Positions 51,482 through 60,453 of a stretch of DNA of 64,000 nucleotides are shown here, in pieces. Position 1 is the stretch's first letter, and every line of letters begins with the position of its first letter. This DNA comes from Sandaracinobacteroides sayramensis. GTDB taxonomy: Bacteria > Pseudomonadota > Alphaproteobacteria > Sphingomonadales > Sphingomonadaceae. The notes under the pieces are model-generated. The model saw nothing but the letters and a program-made list of their open reading frames with translations, was not told the DNA's origin and ran no database searches. The stretch is taken from assembly GCF_022014495.1 (NCBI RefSeq), contig NZ_JAKLSQ010000018.1, forward strand, positions 62,001 to 126,000, written 5' to 3'. Made by a program: the position numbers and the translations under genes.

Positions 51482-52210
51482 ATGGACACCAGCTTGCCAA
51501 CCCTCACGCCACAGGATCAGCCGCCGGACGCCAATCCGGCGGAGGCGGCCTTTGCGGAACTGTCCGCCAAGGTCGATTTTCTAGAAACCCTTCTTCGCGG
51601 CCTTGTCGCCAAACGGGAGGAAATGCCCGACTATAACGAAACGCTTGGCGAGATCGCGGACCTTCTCGAAAAGATGCGAAACGCGATTAACACGCTCGCT
51701 CGCCGTCCCGCCATGACGTTCACCCCCGACGCGATGGCCGGGCAGATCGCGGCCGCCGCCGCCAAGGCGCGCGCGGAGGATAGCATGGCCATCCGGCAAG
51801 CCCGCGAGCGGATGGATAGTGCAGCGCGGGATATGGAGCGGCTGGCGGGAACGGTCGCCACGATCGACGAGCAGCGCCGTTACCGTCATTTGTGGGGCGG
51901 TAGCGGCTTGCTCTTGGGGATAGTGGTGTGGTCGTTCCTTCCCGGCTTCATCGCACGCACCGCGCCGGCAAGCTGGCACTTACCCGAACGCATTGCCGCG
52001 CGCACGGTGGGCGAACCGACGCTATGGGAATCGGGAAGCCGGATTATGAAGGCTGACAGCCCGGCAGCTTGGCAGGCCATCGCCGACGCCGCCGAGATGC
52101 GGCGCGACAATCGCGAAGTCATCGACGCTTGCGAGCAAGAGGCAGTCGAGGCGAAACAGCCTGTGCGATGCACAATCAGGATTAGAGCGCGAACCCAGGA
52201 CGGAAATTGA
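51482..52210 (+). CDS. TraA-associated membrane protein of unknown function (DUF6118-like)
   Basis: 242 residues. An N-terminal helical region with coiled-coil character (FAELSAKVDFLETLLRGLV; RMDSAARDMERLAGTVATIDEQRRY), one membrane helix (WGGSGLLLGIVVWSFLPGFIA), and a C-terminal periplasmic part with two Cys (DACEQEA, VRCTIRI). I associate this pattern with the DUF6118 proteins often encoded behind TraA in sphingomonad elements, from memory. AGGAGG ribosome site, 11 bases after traA: same operon. Confidence 0.65.
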   Translation: MDTSLPTLTPQDQPPDANPAEAAFAELSAKVDFLETLLRGLVAKREEMPDYNETLGEIADLLEKMRNAINTLARRPAMTFTPDAMAGQIAAAAAKARAEDSMAIRQARERMDSAARDMERLAGTVATIDEQRRYRHLWGGSGLLLGIVVWSFLPGFIARTAPASWHLPERIAARTVGEPTLWESGSRIMKADSPAAWQAIADAAEMRRDNREVIDACEQEAVEAKQPVRCTIRIRARTQDGN

Positions 52211-52233
52211 ACGCGTTCTCATGTTGATTATCC

Positions 52234-53736
52234 TCAGCCCCGCCAGAAGCGTGGCAGGAACAGGATGAGGACAGTGAACAGCTCCAGACGGCCCAGCAGC
52301 ATGCCGAGGGACAGCAGCCATTTGGCGCCGTCCGGCAACGGCCCGAAATTGCCCGCCGGGCCGATGATGTCGCCAAGGCCAGGGCCGACATTGGATAGTG
52401 CTGTGACCGCGCCGCTGGCGCTGGTCAGGAAATCGAGGTCCAGCGCCATGAGCGCGATGGTGAGCGCGGCGTAGCAGAGGAAGAACACGGCGAAGAAGGC
52501 CACGACCGAACCGACAACCTCATCGTCCAGCGACCGCTCACCATAGGAGCGCGGAAAGACCCCGCGTGGATAGAGCAGGCGCAGGAAATGCGCCTTGAGC
52601 ATGATCGCCATCACCTCGAACCGGAAAATCTTGATGCCGCCCGATGTCGAGCCGGTGCAGCCGCCGACGAACATGAGGCCGAAGAAAAGGCCGATCGCGG
52701 CATTGCCCCACAGCATATAGTCGGCGGTCGCATAGCCGGTCGTCGTCACCACCGACACCACGTTGAACGCCGCGTGACGGAACGCCGGCTCGACCGCATA
52801 TTGGCCCGAAAGGGCAAGCCAGGAACCGAGCAACAGGATCACCAGCGCCAGGAAGCCCAGCATCGTGCGCACCTGCCGATCAAATAGAGCCTTGCGGTCG
52901 CCGGCAAGGAACCGGACATAGAGGACAAAGGGGATGCTGCCCGAAAGCATGAAAGCGGCCGCGAACCACTGGATGCCGTTGGCTTCCCAGGTGCCGAATG
53001 AGCCGTCCGATGTGGAATAGCCGCCGGTTGCGATCGAGGTCAGGGCATGGGCGATTGCATCGAACGGCCGCATGCCGGCCAGCCAATAGACGAGCGCCGC
53101 CAGAATGGTGAGGCCGAGATAGACGCTGCCGATCGCGGTCGCGATCTGCCGCACGCGCGGCATGACCTTCTCGGAGCGGTCGGAGGATTCGGTGCGGAAA
53201 AGCTGCATGCCGCCGATGCCTAGGGCCGGCAGGATGGCGATGGCGGTGGCGATGATGCCGATGCCGCCCATCCATTGCAGCAGCGACCGCCACAGCAGCA
53301 TGCCCGGCGGCGCTTGCTCCAGGCCGGAAATGACCGTGGCGCCGGTGGTCGTGATGCCGGAAACGGCCTCGAAGAAGGAATCCGCCGCGCTGCGGCTGAC
53401 GATGCCGTAATCGGAGAAGAAGAAGGGCAGCGCGCTGACCGCCGCGACACTCAGCCAGCTCAGCGGCGTCAGCAGAAACGCCTGCCGCAAGGTCAGTCCG
53501 GCGTTCAGCGATTTCCGGCCACCGTAGAGCAGTCCGGCGCCGATCACCGCCGACAGGCCGGACGCGACGGCAAAGGACTGCCAATCCCTGTTGGCGTAAT
53601 AGATGTCCACGGCCATCGGGAAGATCATCATCCCCGCCGTGGATAGGAGAACCAAGCCGATCAGATAGAGGATCGGCCGCATTCCCGGCACGGACGGCGA
53701 TCCGATTGCCTGTTGCCTAGCCAGCACGTCACTCAC
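52234..53736 (-). CDS. trkH: Trk-type potassium uptake protein TrkH
   Basis: 500 residues with about ten hydrophobic helices and four selectivity-filter loops: VSGITTTGATVI, LTSIATGGYST, VSVVTTTGYATAD and TALSNVGPGLGD. It imports K+ together with TrkA, whose gene precedes it with an ATGA overlap. It is convergent with the traA operon, only 23 bases apart. Within the element it belongs to the ion/pH stress cargo. Confidence 0.95.
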   Translation of the reverse strand: MSDVLARQQAIGSPSVPGMRPILYLIGLVLLSTAGMMIFPMAVDIYYANRDWQSFAVASGLSAVIGAGLLYGGRKSLNAGLTLRQAFLLTPLSWLSVAAVSALPFFFSDYGIVSRSAADSFFEAVSGITTTGATVISGLEQAPPGMLLWRSLLQWMGGIGIIATAIAILPALGIGGMQLFRTESSDRSEKVMPRVRQIATAIGSVYLGLTILAALVYWLAGMRPFDAIAHALTSIATGGYSTSDGSFGTWEANGIQWFAAAFMLSGSIPFVLYVRFLAGDRKALFDRQVRTMLGFLALVILLLGSWLALSGQYAVEPAFRHAAFNVVSVVTTTGYATADYMLWGNAAIGLFFGLMFVGGCTGSTSGGIKIFRFEVMAIMLKAHFLRLLYPRGVFPRSYGERSLDDEVVGSVVAFFAVFFLCYAALTIALMALDLDFLTSASGAVTALSNVGPGLGDIIGPAGNFGPLPDGAKWLLSLGMLLGRLELFTVLILFLPRFWRG

Positions 53737-55118
53737 GCAAAGGGCCTTCGAGCGGCACCAAGCAGCGCTTCGGCCAATCGCAGGTGGCTGTAGGTTACGA
53801 GCGCCACCACATGATCGCCCGCTTCGAGCAAGGTTTCGTCATCGGGTATCAGGACATCGCCTTGCCGCACTACGGCGCCGATCTTCATGCCCGCCGGCAA
53901 GCCGAGGTGGCCCAGAGGTCGGCGCAGCAATCGCGAGTCTTCCGTGATCTCCGCTTCCACCACCTCGCCAAAATCCTCGCGCAAGGTGTATAATGCCAGA
54001 ATAGACCCATGCCGCACATGCCGCAGCACAGTCGAGATGGTAACGGCGCTGGGACTTACCACGGCGTCGATGCCGAGCGTGGGGATGAGGCTTTCATAGG
54101 TGCGCTTGTTGACCAGCGTTATGGCCCGCTTGCATCCAGCCTGCTTGGCGAGGACCGAAACGAAGATATTGGTTTCGTCGTCATTGGTGACGGCGACGAT
54201 GGTTTCGGCCGATCCGATCTGCGCTTCCTCCAGCAAATCCCGATCGAGCGCGTCGCCCTGGATGACGATAGTTGCGCCGCCCAGTTCGCGCGCCACCTCT
54301 TCGGAGCGTTCCTTGTCCCGCTCGATCAGCTTGATATCGACCGAAGGGGATTCCCGCCGCACACGCTTGGCGAGGTGAAGGCCCACATTGCCGCCGCCGA
54401 CGATGACGACCCGCTTCGCCACCCGCTCATGGTGGCCGAAAGCGGCCATGACATCATCGACCTGGTGCTTGCGGGCAAGGACATAGACATCATCCCCGAT
54501 CTCCAGCCGGTCGTCCCTATCTGGCACGAAGCAGCGTCCATGCCGGACGATCGCAAGGATCGACATGCCGCCATCGGGATGGTTCTCGGCGATTTCGGCA
54601 AAGCGCTGGCCGACGACGGAGCAATTCGACGTTCCGGTGTGGATGCCGAGCAACTCGACGAGGCCGCCGGCCATCGGCACCTTGTCGAAGGCGCCGGGCG
54701 TGCGCAGCCGGTGCGCGATGCCCTCCGCGATCACGATCTCGGGTGCTATGATGATGTCGATGGGAAGATGCTCGGCCGCATAGAGGCCCGTCTTGTCCTG
54801 CGCGAGATAGCCGGCATGGCGAAGCCGCGCGATCCGGCGTTTTACGTTGAACAACGAATAGGCCACCTGACAGGCGACCATGTTCACTTCGTCTGAGCGG
54901 GTGACGGCAATCAGCATGTCGGCGTCGCGTGCGCCGGCCTGTTGCAGCGTCGCGGGATGCGAAGCATGGCCGATGACGCCGCGCACGTCATAGCTTTCAT
55001 CGACGCGCCGCACCTGCTCCGGGTCGATGTCGATGACGGTGACGTTGATGCCTTCCGTTGCAAGATGGCGGGCAATGGTCGTGCCGACCTGACCTGCGCC
55101 GCAGATGACGACTCTCAT
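53733..55118 (-). CDS. trkA: Trk system nucleotide-binding regulator TrkA
   Basis: 461 residues in two tandem TrkA-N/TrkA-C (RCK) units. The first NAD-binding site is VVICGAGQVGTTIARHL, the second VVIVGGGNVGLHLAKRV near residue 230; each is followed by a TrkA-C domain. It gates TrkH in response to NADH or ATP. ATG 55118 fits the family; the frame extends 12 codons further. First gene of the trkAH pair. Confidence 0.95.
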   Translation of the reverse strand: MRVVICGAGQVGTTIARHLATEGINVTVIDIDPEQVRRVDESYDVRGVIGHASHPATLQQAGARDADMLIAVTRSDEVNMVACQVAYSLFNVKRRIARLRHAGYLAQDKTGLYAAEHLPIDIIIAPEIVIAEGIAHRLRTPGAFDKVPMAGGLVELLGIHTGTSNCSVVGQRFAEIAENHPDGGMSILAIVRHGRCFVPDRDDRLEIGDDVYVLARKHQVDDVMAAFGHHERVAKRVVIVGGGNVGLHLAKRVRRESPSVDIKLIERDKERSEEVARELGGATIVIQGDALDRDLLEEAQIGSAETIVAVTNDDETNIFVSVLAKQAGCKRAITLVNKRTYESLIPTLGIDAVVSPSAVTISTVLRHVRHGSILALYTLREDFGEVVEAEITEDSRLLRRPLGHLGLPAGMKIGAVVRQGDVLIPDDETLLEAGDHVVALVTYSHLRLAEALLGAARRPFA

Positions 55119-55271
55119 TCCTGTTCTCCGGGCGCTTCGATCCGGTGCGGTCACTACCGCGCCGACCTTCCGAACCCAAGTGCTATCGGGCTTCTTGTGA
55201 TTGCGATGTTCGGCAGAACATGGGACAAGATGCTCTATTCACCGCAGGCGGATATTGACGAAAGGGGAAGG

Positions 55272-55517
55272 ATGGCCACGGCTCAACTGTTGGTGGAACG
55301 TGGTTCCTACAAGGACCAATCCCAGGATTGGGGCAGCTTCGATTTCCTTTCGCTGCCGTCGCCAGGGGACCGATTAGCGGTCGAGCACGAGGGAACGACG
55401 CATTTCCTGACCGTGCTTTGCGTCCATCACAAGCCATCCCGTATCCCCGACGCAGGCGGTCCGGTTGCAGAGGCGGCATCGGCTTCGGTCGTAGCCAAAT
55501 GGACAGGTTCCGAATGA
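55272..55517 (+). CDS. Small unknown protein
   Basis: 81 residues from ATG 55272, which directly follows AAAGGGGAAGG. In-frame ATGs at 55230 and 55206 would give longer forms. The sequence (LVERGSYKDQSQDWGSFDFLSLPSPGDRLAVEHEG, then TTHFLTVLCVHHKPS) resembles a small beta-rich domain, but I do not recognise it. It is divergent from trkA and convergent with the DUF2062 gene. Confidence 0.5.
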   Translation: MATAQLLVERGSYKDQSQDWGSFDFLSLPSPGDRLAVEHEGTTHFLTVLCVHHKPSRIPDAGGPVAEAASASVVAKWTGSE

Positions 55518-55560
55518 TCTCGCGAGCAGGCGGGACAGCATGCCGATAGGCGGCCGCTAA

Positions 55561-56100
55561 TCAACGGAGTGGTTCAACTCCGACAGCTTTGCGCCGACGA
55601 TGCCAGCGCCAGACCAGCGAGAGGCGCCAGAACAAATGCACTGTCGCGAAAGCAAGGAGGCTGGACAGGATCGCGAAAAGGAGCAGCCCGACAAATGTGG
55701 CAATAGACGTGGTGCTCAACGATGACCACATGCCCGATGTCATTGTGCTTGATGTATCGGGCGCGATGTCCTGGCTACTGAACATAGCGAGCAAGAATGT
55801 TCCGATTCGATAGGCGGCATAGTAGATTGGCGGGAAGGTCAGCGGATTGGTGACAAGCGTTGCCGCGCTGGCGATCAGGACATTCGCGCGCACCGAAGCC
55901 GAAAGAAGCGCCGCCAGCACGATCTGGCCGAACGGCAACAGGAAACCTGCGAACAATCCGAGAGCCACGCCTCGGGCGATGCTGCGCCGGTCGAACTGCC
56001 AGATCGACGATGGTGCGAGACGGGATGCGACAGGCGCAAGCCAGCGGCTTTTAAGCAGGGCATCCCTGTTGGGGGCGTGCTTGATGAACCATTTTCGCAT
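55561..56100 (-). CDS. DUF2062 family membrane protein
   Basis: 179 residues. The family hallmark is SIWQFDRRSIARGVALGLFAGFLLPFGQIVLAALLS, followed by ANVLIASAATLVTNPLTFPPIYYAAYRIG, and a C-terminal membrane helix (FVGLLLFAILSSLLAFATVHLF). Function is unknown; homologues are common in Proteobacteria. Same strand as the uppP-nhaA-usp group, 188 bases behind uppP, so perhaps its own promoter. Confidence 0.85.
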   Translation of the reverse strand: MRKWFIKHAPNRDALLKSRWLAPVASRLAPSSIWQFDRRSIARGVALGLFAGFLLPFGQIVLAALLSASVRANVLIASAATLVTNPLTFPPIYYAAYRIGTFLLAMFSSQDIAPDTSSTMTSGMWSSLSTTSIATFVGLLLFAILSSLLAFATVHLFWRLSLVWRWHRRRKAVGVEPLR

Positions 56101-56288
56101 TTTGTGTCTGTAAGCCGTCCGTCACCAAATCTATCGGTAGCATATAGTAGCTGACCTTGCCTTTGCCTTAAGCATTTTGGGAGCCAGTAAACACATGCGC
56201 CAATTGGCTGTAGGCTCAGCGATTGACGAAGCTTCGCAAGCGCGATCGGCTTGGCACGCTTGCGAACGATCCATCGCACGGAGGCCGG

Positions 56289-57116
56289 CTAGATCGGTGA
56301 CAGGATACCGAAACCGATCAGGATCAGCAGCAGGCTTCCTACTGCCACGCGATACCAGACGAACGGCATGAAGCTGTAGCTGGAGATGATCCGCAGGAAG
56401 GCAACGATCACACCATAGCCGACAAGGAAGGAAATCGCTGTCGCGAGCGCGGTTTCCCCGAAACCGAACGGCCCGAATTCGCCCCAATGCCGGAAAAGCT
56501 GGTAGAAGCCGGAGGCTAGCACCGCCGGAATGGCGAGCAGGAAGGAATAGCGCGCCGCCGCCTCGCGTGTGTAGCCGAGCAGCAGGCCGATGCTGATCGT
56601 CCCGCCCGATCGCGACACGCCGGGCACCAGCGCCATCGCCTGCGCGAAGCCGAGCAGGATGCCGTCTCGCAGCGTCATGCCGGACAGCTCGCGCTTCCGC
56701 AGGCCGAACCGATCGGCCGCGCCCAGCAGGATGCCGAACAGGATGAGCATCGAGGCGGTGATGTAGAGGTTGCGAAGCGATCCTTCGATCCAGTCCTTGA
56801 ACACCAGCCCCAGGATGGCAATCGGCAGCGTGCCGAGGATGACTAGCCAGCCCAAGCGCACGTCCGGGGCTTCCTCCCGTCGCTTGCCTAGCGGAGACCG
56901 CAACCAGGCGGAGCCAATGCGCCAGATGTCCCGGCGGAAATAGAGCAACACGGCCGCTTCCGTGCCAATCTGCGTAATTGCAGTGAAGGCGGCTCCCGGA
57001 TCGGTTGCCGAAGGCAGGAACTCGCCCACGATCCGCAGATGCGCGCTGGACGAAATCGGCAGGAACTCGGTCAGTCCCTGCACGACGCCAAGCAACGCCG
57101 CTTCCAGCCATGACAT
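56289..57116 (-). CDS. uppP: Undecaprenyl-diphosphatase UppP (BacA)
   Basis: 275 residues, multi-spanning. LLGVVQGLTEFLPISSSAHL carries the first catalytic motif, with Glu and the SSSAH His; the second is ALVPGVSRSGGT, with the Arg and Ser. It recycles the lipid carrier for wall and polymer synthesis and gives bacitracin resistance when abundant. This is an extra, element-borne copy. ATG 57116 (MSWLEAAL) lies 7 bases after nhaA, so co-transcribed. Confidence 0.94.
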   Translation of the reverse strand: MSWLEAALLGVVQGLTEFLPISSSAHLRIVGEFLPSATDPGAAFTAITQIGTEAAVLLYFRRDIWRIGSAWLRSPLGKRREEAPDVRLGWLVILGTLPIAILGLVFKDWIEGSLRNLYITASMLILFGILLGAADRFGLRKRELSGMTLRDGILLGFAQAMALVPGVSRSGGTISIGLLLGYTREAAARYSFLLAIPAVLASGFYQLFRHWGEFGPFGFGETALATAISFLVGYGVIVAFLRIISSYSFMPFVWYRVAVGSLLLILIGFGILSPI

Positions 57117-57123
57117 CAGCTCA

Positions 57124-58320
57124 TCAGGAATGTGCTGCTCCCCGGATCGCTGCGGTCTTGGGTTTGTCCGCCATGCGCAGGATGAGGAAGCCGGTGATTG
57201 CCGACAGCAGCGAGCCGCCAAGCACGCCGATCTTCACTTCATCCATTAGAAGCGGATCGGTGAAAGCGAGACCACCAATGAACAAGCTCATGGTGAAGCC
57301 GATGCCGCACAACATGCAGACGGCATAGATCTGCACCCAATTGGCGTTGGCCGGCTTTGGCCCCAGGCCGAGGCGGATACAACCCCACAAAGCGCCGAAT
57401 ACGCCGATTTGCTTGCCGAGGAACAGGCCAGCCGCAACACCTAGCGGCAGGGGCGCCAACAAATGCTCCACACCGATGCCGGCGAAGGACACGCCCGCAT
57501 TGGCAAAGCCGAAAATCGGCACGATGGCATAGGCGACCCAGGGCTGGAGCGCATGTTCGAGACGATGGAGCGGTGATTCCTTTCCTTCCGGCGCGGATGG
57601 GCCCGCGCGCATGGGAATGAACATAGCGCTCAGCACGCCCGCAATGGTGGCGTGGACACCCGATAGCAGGACCGCCAGCCACAGCAGCGCTGCGAGCGCG
57701 AGATAGGGTGCGAGCCGCGACACGCCCATGCGGTTGAGCATGAGCATCCCGCCCATGATCCCCAGCGAGGCCAGCAGAGCAAGGCCGTTGATGTCGTCGG
57801 TATAGGCCAGCGCGATGATCGCCACCGCGCCCATGTCATCGACAATGGCGACGGTAACGAGGAACAGCTTGAGCGAGGTCGGCACGCGTTTGCCAAGCAG
57901 CGCCATCACCCCGATGGCGAAGGCGATGTCGGTTGCAGCGGGAATCGCCCAGCCGCGCGCCAATCCCGGCGTCGAGCCCGCGATCGCCAGATAAACCAGA
58001 GCCGGGACCGCCATGCCGCCCGCCGCCGCGATCATCGGCAAGGCACGGTCCGACCAGCTCGATAGTTGGCCGCCGACGAACTCGCGCTTGATCTCCAGCC
58101 CGACGAGCAGAAAGAACAGCGCCATCAGCCCGTCATTGATCCAGTGGAGTAGCGACAGCGGCCCCACATAGACGTGGAGGCTATGGAAATAGCTGTCCGC
58201 CAGCGGGCTGTTGGCAACCAGCATGGCGAGCGCGGCGGCGAGCATCAGCAGGATGCCGCCTGCCGCCTCGCTGCGCAGGAAATCGCGCAGGATGGATGGA
58301 CGCACCTTGTTCATCGTCAT
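57124..58320 (-). CDS. nhaA: Na+/H+ antiporter NhaA
   Basis: 398 residues, about twelve helices. The ion-binding aspartates are in [36 protein letters not shown] is the conserved helix IV region and [13 protein letters not shown] the family N-terminal block. It exports Na+ or Li+ for protons under salt and alkaline stress. The ATG overlaps the stop of the usp gene (ATGA). Confidence 0.95.
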   Translation of the reverse strand: MTMNKVRPSILRDFLRSEAAGGILLMLAAALAMLVANSPLADSYFHSLHVYVGPLSLLHWINDGLMALFFLLVGLEIKREFVGGQLSSWSDRALPMIAAAGGMAVPALVYLAIAGSTPGLARGWAIPAATDIAFAIGVMALLGKRVPTSLKLFLVTVAIVDDMGAVAIIALAYTDDINGLALLASLGIMGGMLMLNRMGVSRLAPYLALAALLWLAVLLSGVHATIAGVLSAMFIPMRAGPSAPEGKESPLHRLEHALQPWVAYAIVPIFGFANAGVSFAGIGVEHLLAPLPLGVAAGLFLGKQIGVFGALWGCIRLGLGPKPANANWVQIYAVCMLCGIGFTMSLFIGGLAFTDPLLMDEVKIGVLGGSLLSAITGFLILRMADKPKTAAIRGAAHS

Positions 58321-59135
58321 GCCTTGTGTTCGCGCACCATCAGCACATCGACATCCGCGGCCGCCAGCAACGCCTCGGCCTGGCTGCCGATGGTCGCATG
58401 GGAAAAGCCGCTGCGGCCATGCGTGCCGAGCACGAGAAGGTCCGCACCAGTGCTCTTGAGTTGGCCGAGGATCACGCCACCCGTCTCGCCTTCCTCGGCC
58501 AGCGCCTTGATGCGCGCGCTCAGGGGTGAAACGTCCGCATGAGCAAGAAAGGCATCGAGGCCTTCCCAGGCTTCCGCCCGAACCTCCTGCTTGACGTCAT
58601 CCGACTTGAGCCAGCCCTCATAGGGAACATGGAAAGCATGGATGAGCGTGATGGCCGCATCAGGGAAAAGCCCGGCGGCGGTGAGAAGGGCCGCGCGCGA
58701 GCAATCGGACAGATCGGTGGCAACGACCATATGCGTGTAGGGGCCGGTCGCCCGGGCGCGCACGACCAGCACCGGCGCCTCCGCGTTGCGCACGATATGA
58801 TCGACCGCCGTGCCTAGCATATAGTCGCCGATGCTGTTGTAGCGGGCGACGCCGGCTACGATCAGATCGCTGCCGCGCTCCGCCGCAAGTTGGGTCAACA
58901 CTTTGGGCGCCGATCCGGTCAGCACCACAAGCTCCGCATCCCGCGCCTCTTGCGGCAGGTCCGCGCGCAGTCGCTCGACAGTCGCGGGATCGGGATCGCC
59001 GTCGCCTTTCTCCAGCACATGCGCGATGACCAGCTTGCCGTTCTTTTCGCGTGCAACCTGAAGTGCCCGATCAAGCGGTCGATCCGACCGCGCGGTGAAG
59101 TCGCTCGCAAGCAGCGTCTCGAAAACTCTAGCCAT
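58317..59135 (-). CDS. Universal stress protein with two tandem Usp domains
   Basis: 272 residues. Domain one spans ~1-138 ([31 protein letters not shown] as its final strand) and domain two ~139-272 ([16 protein letters not shown]). The ATP-binding motif Gx2Gx9G(S/T) is intact in domain two as [15 protein letters not shown]; the matching stretch in domain one ([16 protein letters not shown]) is degenerate. A strong GGGGAG precedes ATG 59135. It heads the usp-nhaA-uppP operon of the element. Confidence 0.92.
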   Translation of the reverse strand: MARVFETLLASDFTARSDRPLDRALQVAREKNGKLVIAHVLEKGDGDPDPATVERLRADLPQEARDAELVVLTGSAPKVLTQLAAERGSDLIVAGVARYNSIGDYMLGTAVDHIVRNAEAPVLVVRARATGPYTHMVVATDLSDCSRAALLTAAGLFPDAAITLIHAFHVPYEGWLKSDDVKQEVRAEAWEGLDAFLAHADVSPLSARIKALAEEGETGGVILGQLKSTGADLLVLGTHGRSGFSHATIGSQAEALLAAADVDVLMVREHKA

Positions 59136-59581
59136 GATCGCTCCCCTTTGATGCTCGGTGGAAAACGCGCGACGCGCTGGCGGCGCAACGCGCCAACGGG
59201 GCCGCGCCAACAGGCTTGCCCCCGCCCAAAAAGGCGCCGTTCACAAACCGACGAGGAAATGAAATCACGCCATTGTCTGGCGAAATCGAACGCAAGGCTT
59301 TCATGCTGCAACGCACTCCCGAAAAACGTATCAACCGTTCTCCGTATTCGAGCAGGATGCCCGGGCGCACGCAGCACACGCCAGCCCACTATGAATATCG
59401 TGGCCGCCGGATGGTTTCAACCACCAACGGATCACTCATACACACGCCGCCGTTTGGCTTCCCGGCAGTATCATTCAGCCCCAAGCAATCCCACTGGACA
59501 GTTGGCACTTGTGATGGTATGCGGCACCTGCTTCGAGCAAATATTGAAGTAAACTCAACACCTTGCCACGGCAACCGGGTG
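59136..59581. other. Gene-free right end of the element
   Basis: Should hold the promoter of the usp-nhaA-uppP operon and right-end recombination sites. Open frames cross it, some running through attR into the chromosome, but none shows a signature or a ribosome site. I see no defined feature. Confidence 0.4.
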
Positions 59582-59597
59582 CCCGTAGGGGTCACCA
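59582..59597 (+). other. attR: 16-bp right attachment repeat
   Basis: cccgtaggggtcacca, an exact copy of the tRNA-Glu 3' end at 43451-43466. The sequence left of it does not continue the tRNA, while the right side holds the old tRNA terminator. Confidence 0.9.
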
Positions 59598-59600
59598 GCG

Positions 59601-59623
59601 GCGGCAGTTTACTGCCGCTTTTT
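59601..59623 (+). terminator. Displaced intrinsic terminator of tRNA-Glu
   Basis: GCGGCAG, TTTA loop, CTGCCGC, then TTTTT: a strong intrinsic terminator beginning 4 bases after attR and pointing away from it. Before integration it would have stood directly behind the tRNA-Glu CCA end, now 16 kb away. Confidence 0.85.
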
Positions 59624-60453
59624 GCTGAATCCGGCAAAAGCGGATCAGACGGCTCCCCAGGCATCTCCCTGTCGATCCCTTAACTCATTTCAGCCTTCAG
59701 CATCTTGCTTCGCCGTGGCCGTTCCTGGACATTTGCCCTCTAGGAAGCACTTGTCGCAGTCGTTCTTCATCCAAGTCACAACGGTCGCCAACCGTTCATC
59801 ACTCGAATGTGAGCGTGTAGAGCTTTCGGCCTCGATTCAATTTCACTCATTCCATCCTCCGATTTATATGTGCCCGGTCGCTCTGCTAGTGGCCACAAAC
59901 GCCTAGTGACTGACGGCCTGTTGATGCTGGGCGCGATCTATGAGGGATTATGGGCGTATGACTCCGGGCGCGCAACCGGGAGAGGCAGTGAGCTTCCGCT
60001 AAAGGTCAAATTAGTGACTTATAGGTGAATTTTGTTACTTTTGCCTGCCTGCAATGGGAGTGCCTCACCAGGCATCGCCACTCATCCCGCTACGCATCGG
60101 TCGATACACTCCCCGATCGGCGCATCCGAAGAGCAGGTTTTTCCGCAGGCGATCGGCGCGCTCGTGCTGGAGGACTGGCTGGTCCTGCAAATGTCGGTTC
60201 TCGCCGACATTGCCGTCATTCCCTGCCTCGGATTAGCTCGTCGATAGTTGCCATACATTCAGGCACTCCCCACGACGGCAATGAGCCGCTTGCGAACTGG
60301 CAACTTTCAAGCGATCTACCTCGAAAGCGGACGCTCGTTAATCTGTGCAGACTTACAATCAGCCGCTTCGCTGTCTTGTTTGCGCCGGAGCTTAGTCATG
60401 CGTTATCTTGAATGCGGCCGCTCTCAAACCGCCGTTGAGAGTGGGTTGCAACC
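59624..60453. other. Stretch without convincing genes
   Basis: About 830 bases. Several short open frames exist but none has a clear start or motif. The best is a minus-strand mini-ORF (about 59791-59690) with the cysteine pattern CDKCFLEGKC and no ATG start. A weak hairpin CTCTCAA...TTGAGAG lies near 60423-60443, behind the XRE regulator. Probably decayed or regulatory DNA. Confidence 0.4.

Larger units (their letters stand above)
43451..59597 (+). mobile_element. Integrative and mobilizable element in tRNA-Glu, about 16.1 kb
   Basis: Bounded by exact 16-bp repeats. The left one is part of an intact tRNA-Glu; the right one is followed at once by a tRNA-style terminator that must once have stood behind the tRNA. 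The integrase gene lies directly inside the left end, as in most tRNA-targeted elements. Mobility genes are an AlpA-like regulator, TraD- and TraC-like proteins, an oriT-like site and a Ti-type TraA relaxase. No coupling protein or type IV secretion genes are present, so transfer would need a helper. A RelB/YafQ module can stabilise it. Cargo: trkHA, DUF2062, uppP, nhaA, usp. Confidence 0.88.

Noticed and set aside
43467-59581. Full integrative conjugative element
   Set aside because: No coupling protein, VirB4 or other type IV secretion genes are present; only relaxase-side functions, so called mobilizable rather than conjugative.
59216-59683. 155-codon plus-strand open frame at the right end of the element
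   Set aside because: Runs straight through attR and the terminator, so it cannot be a stable gene of either the element or the chromosome.
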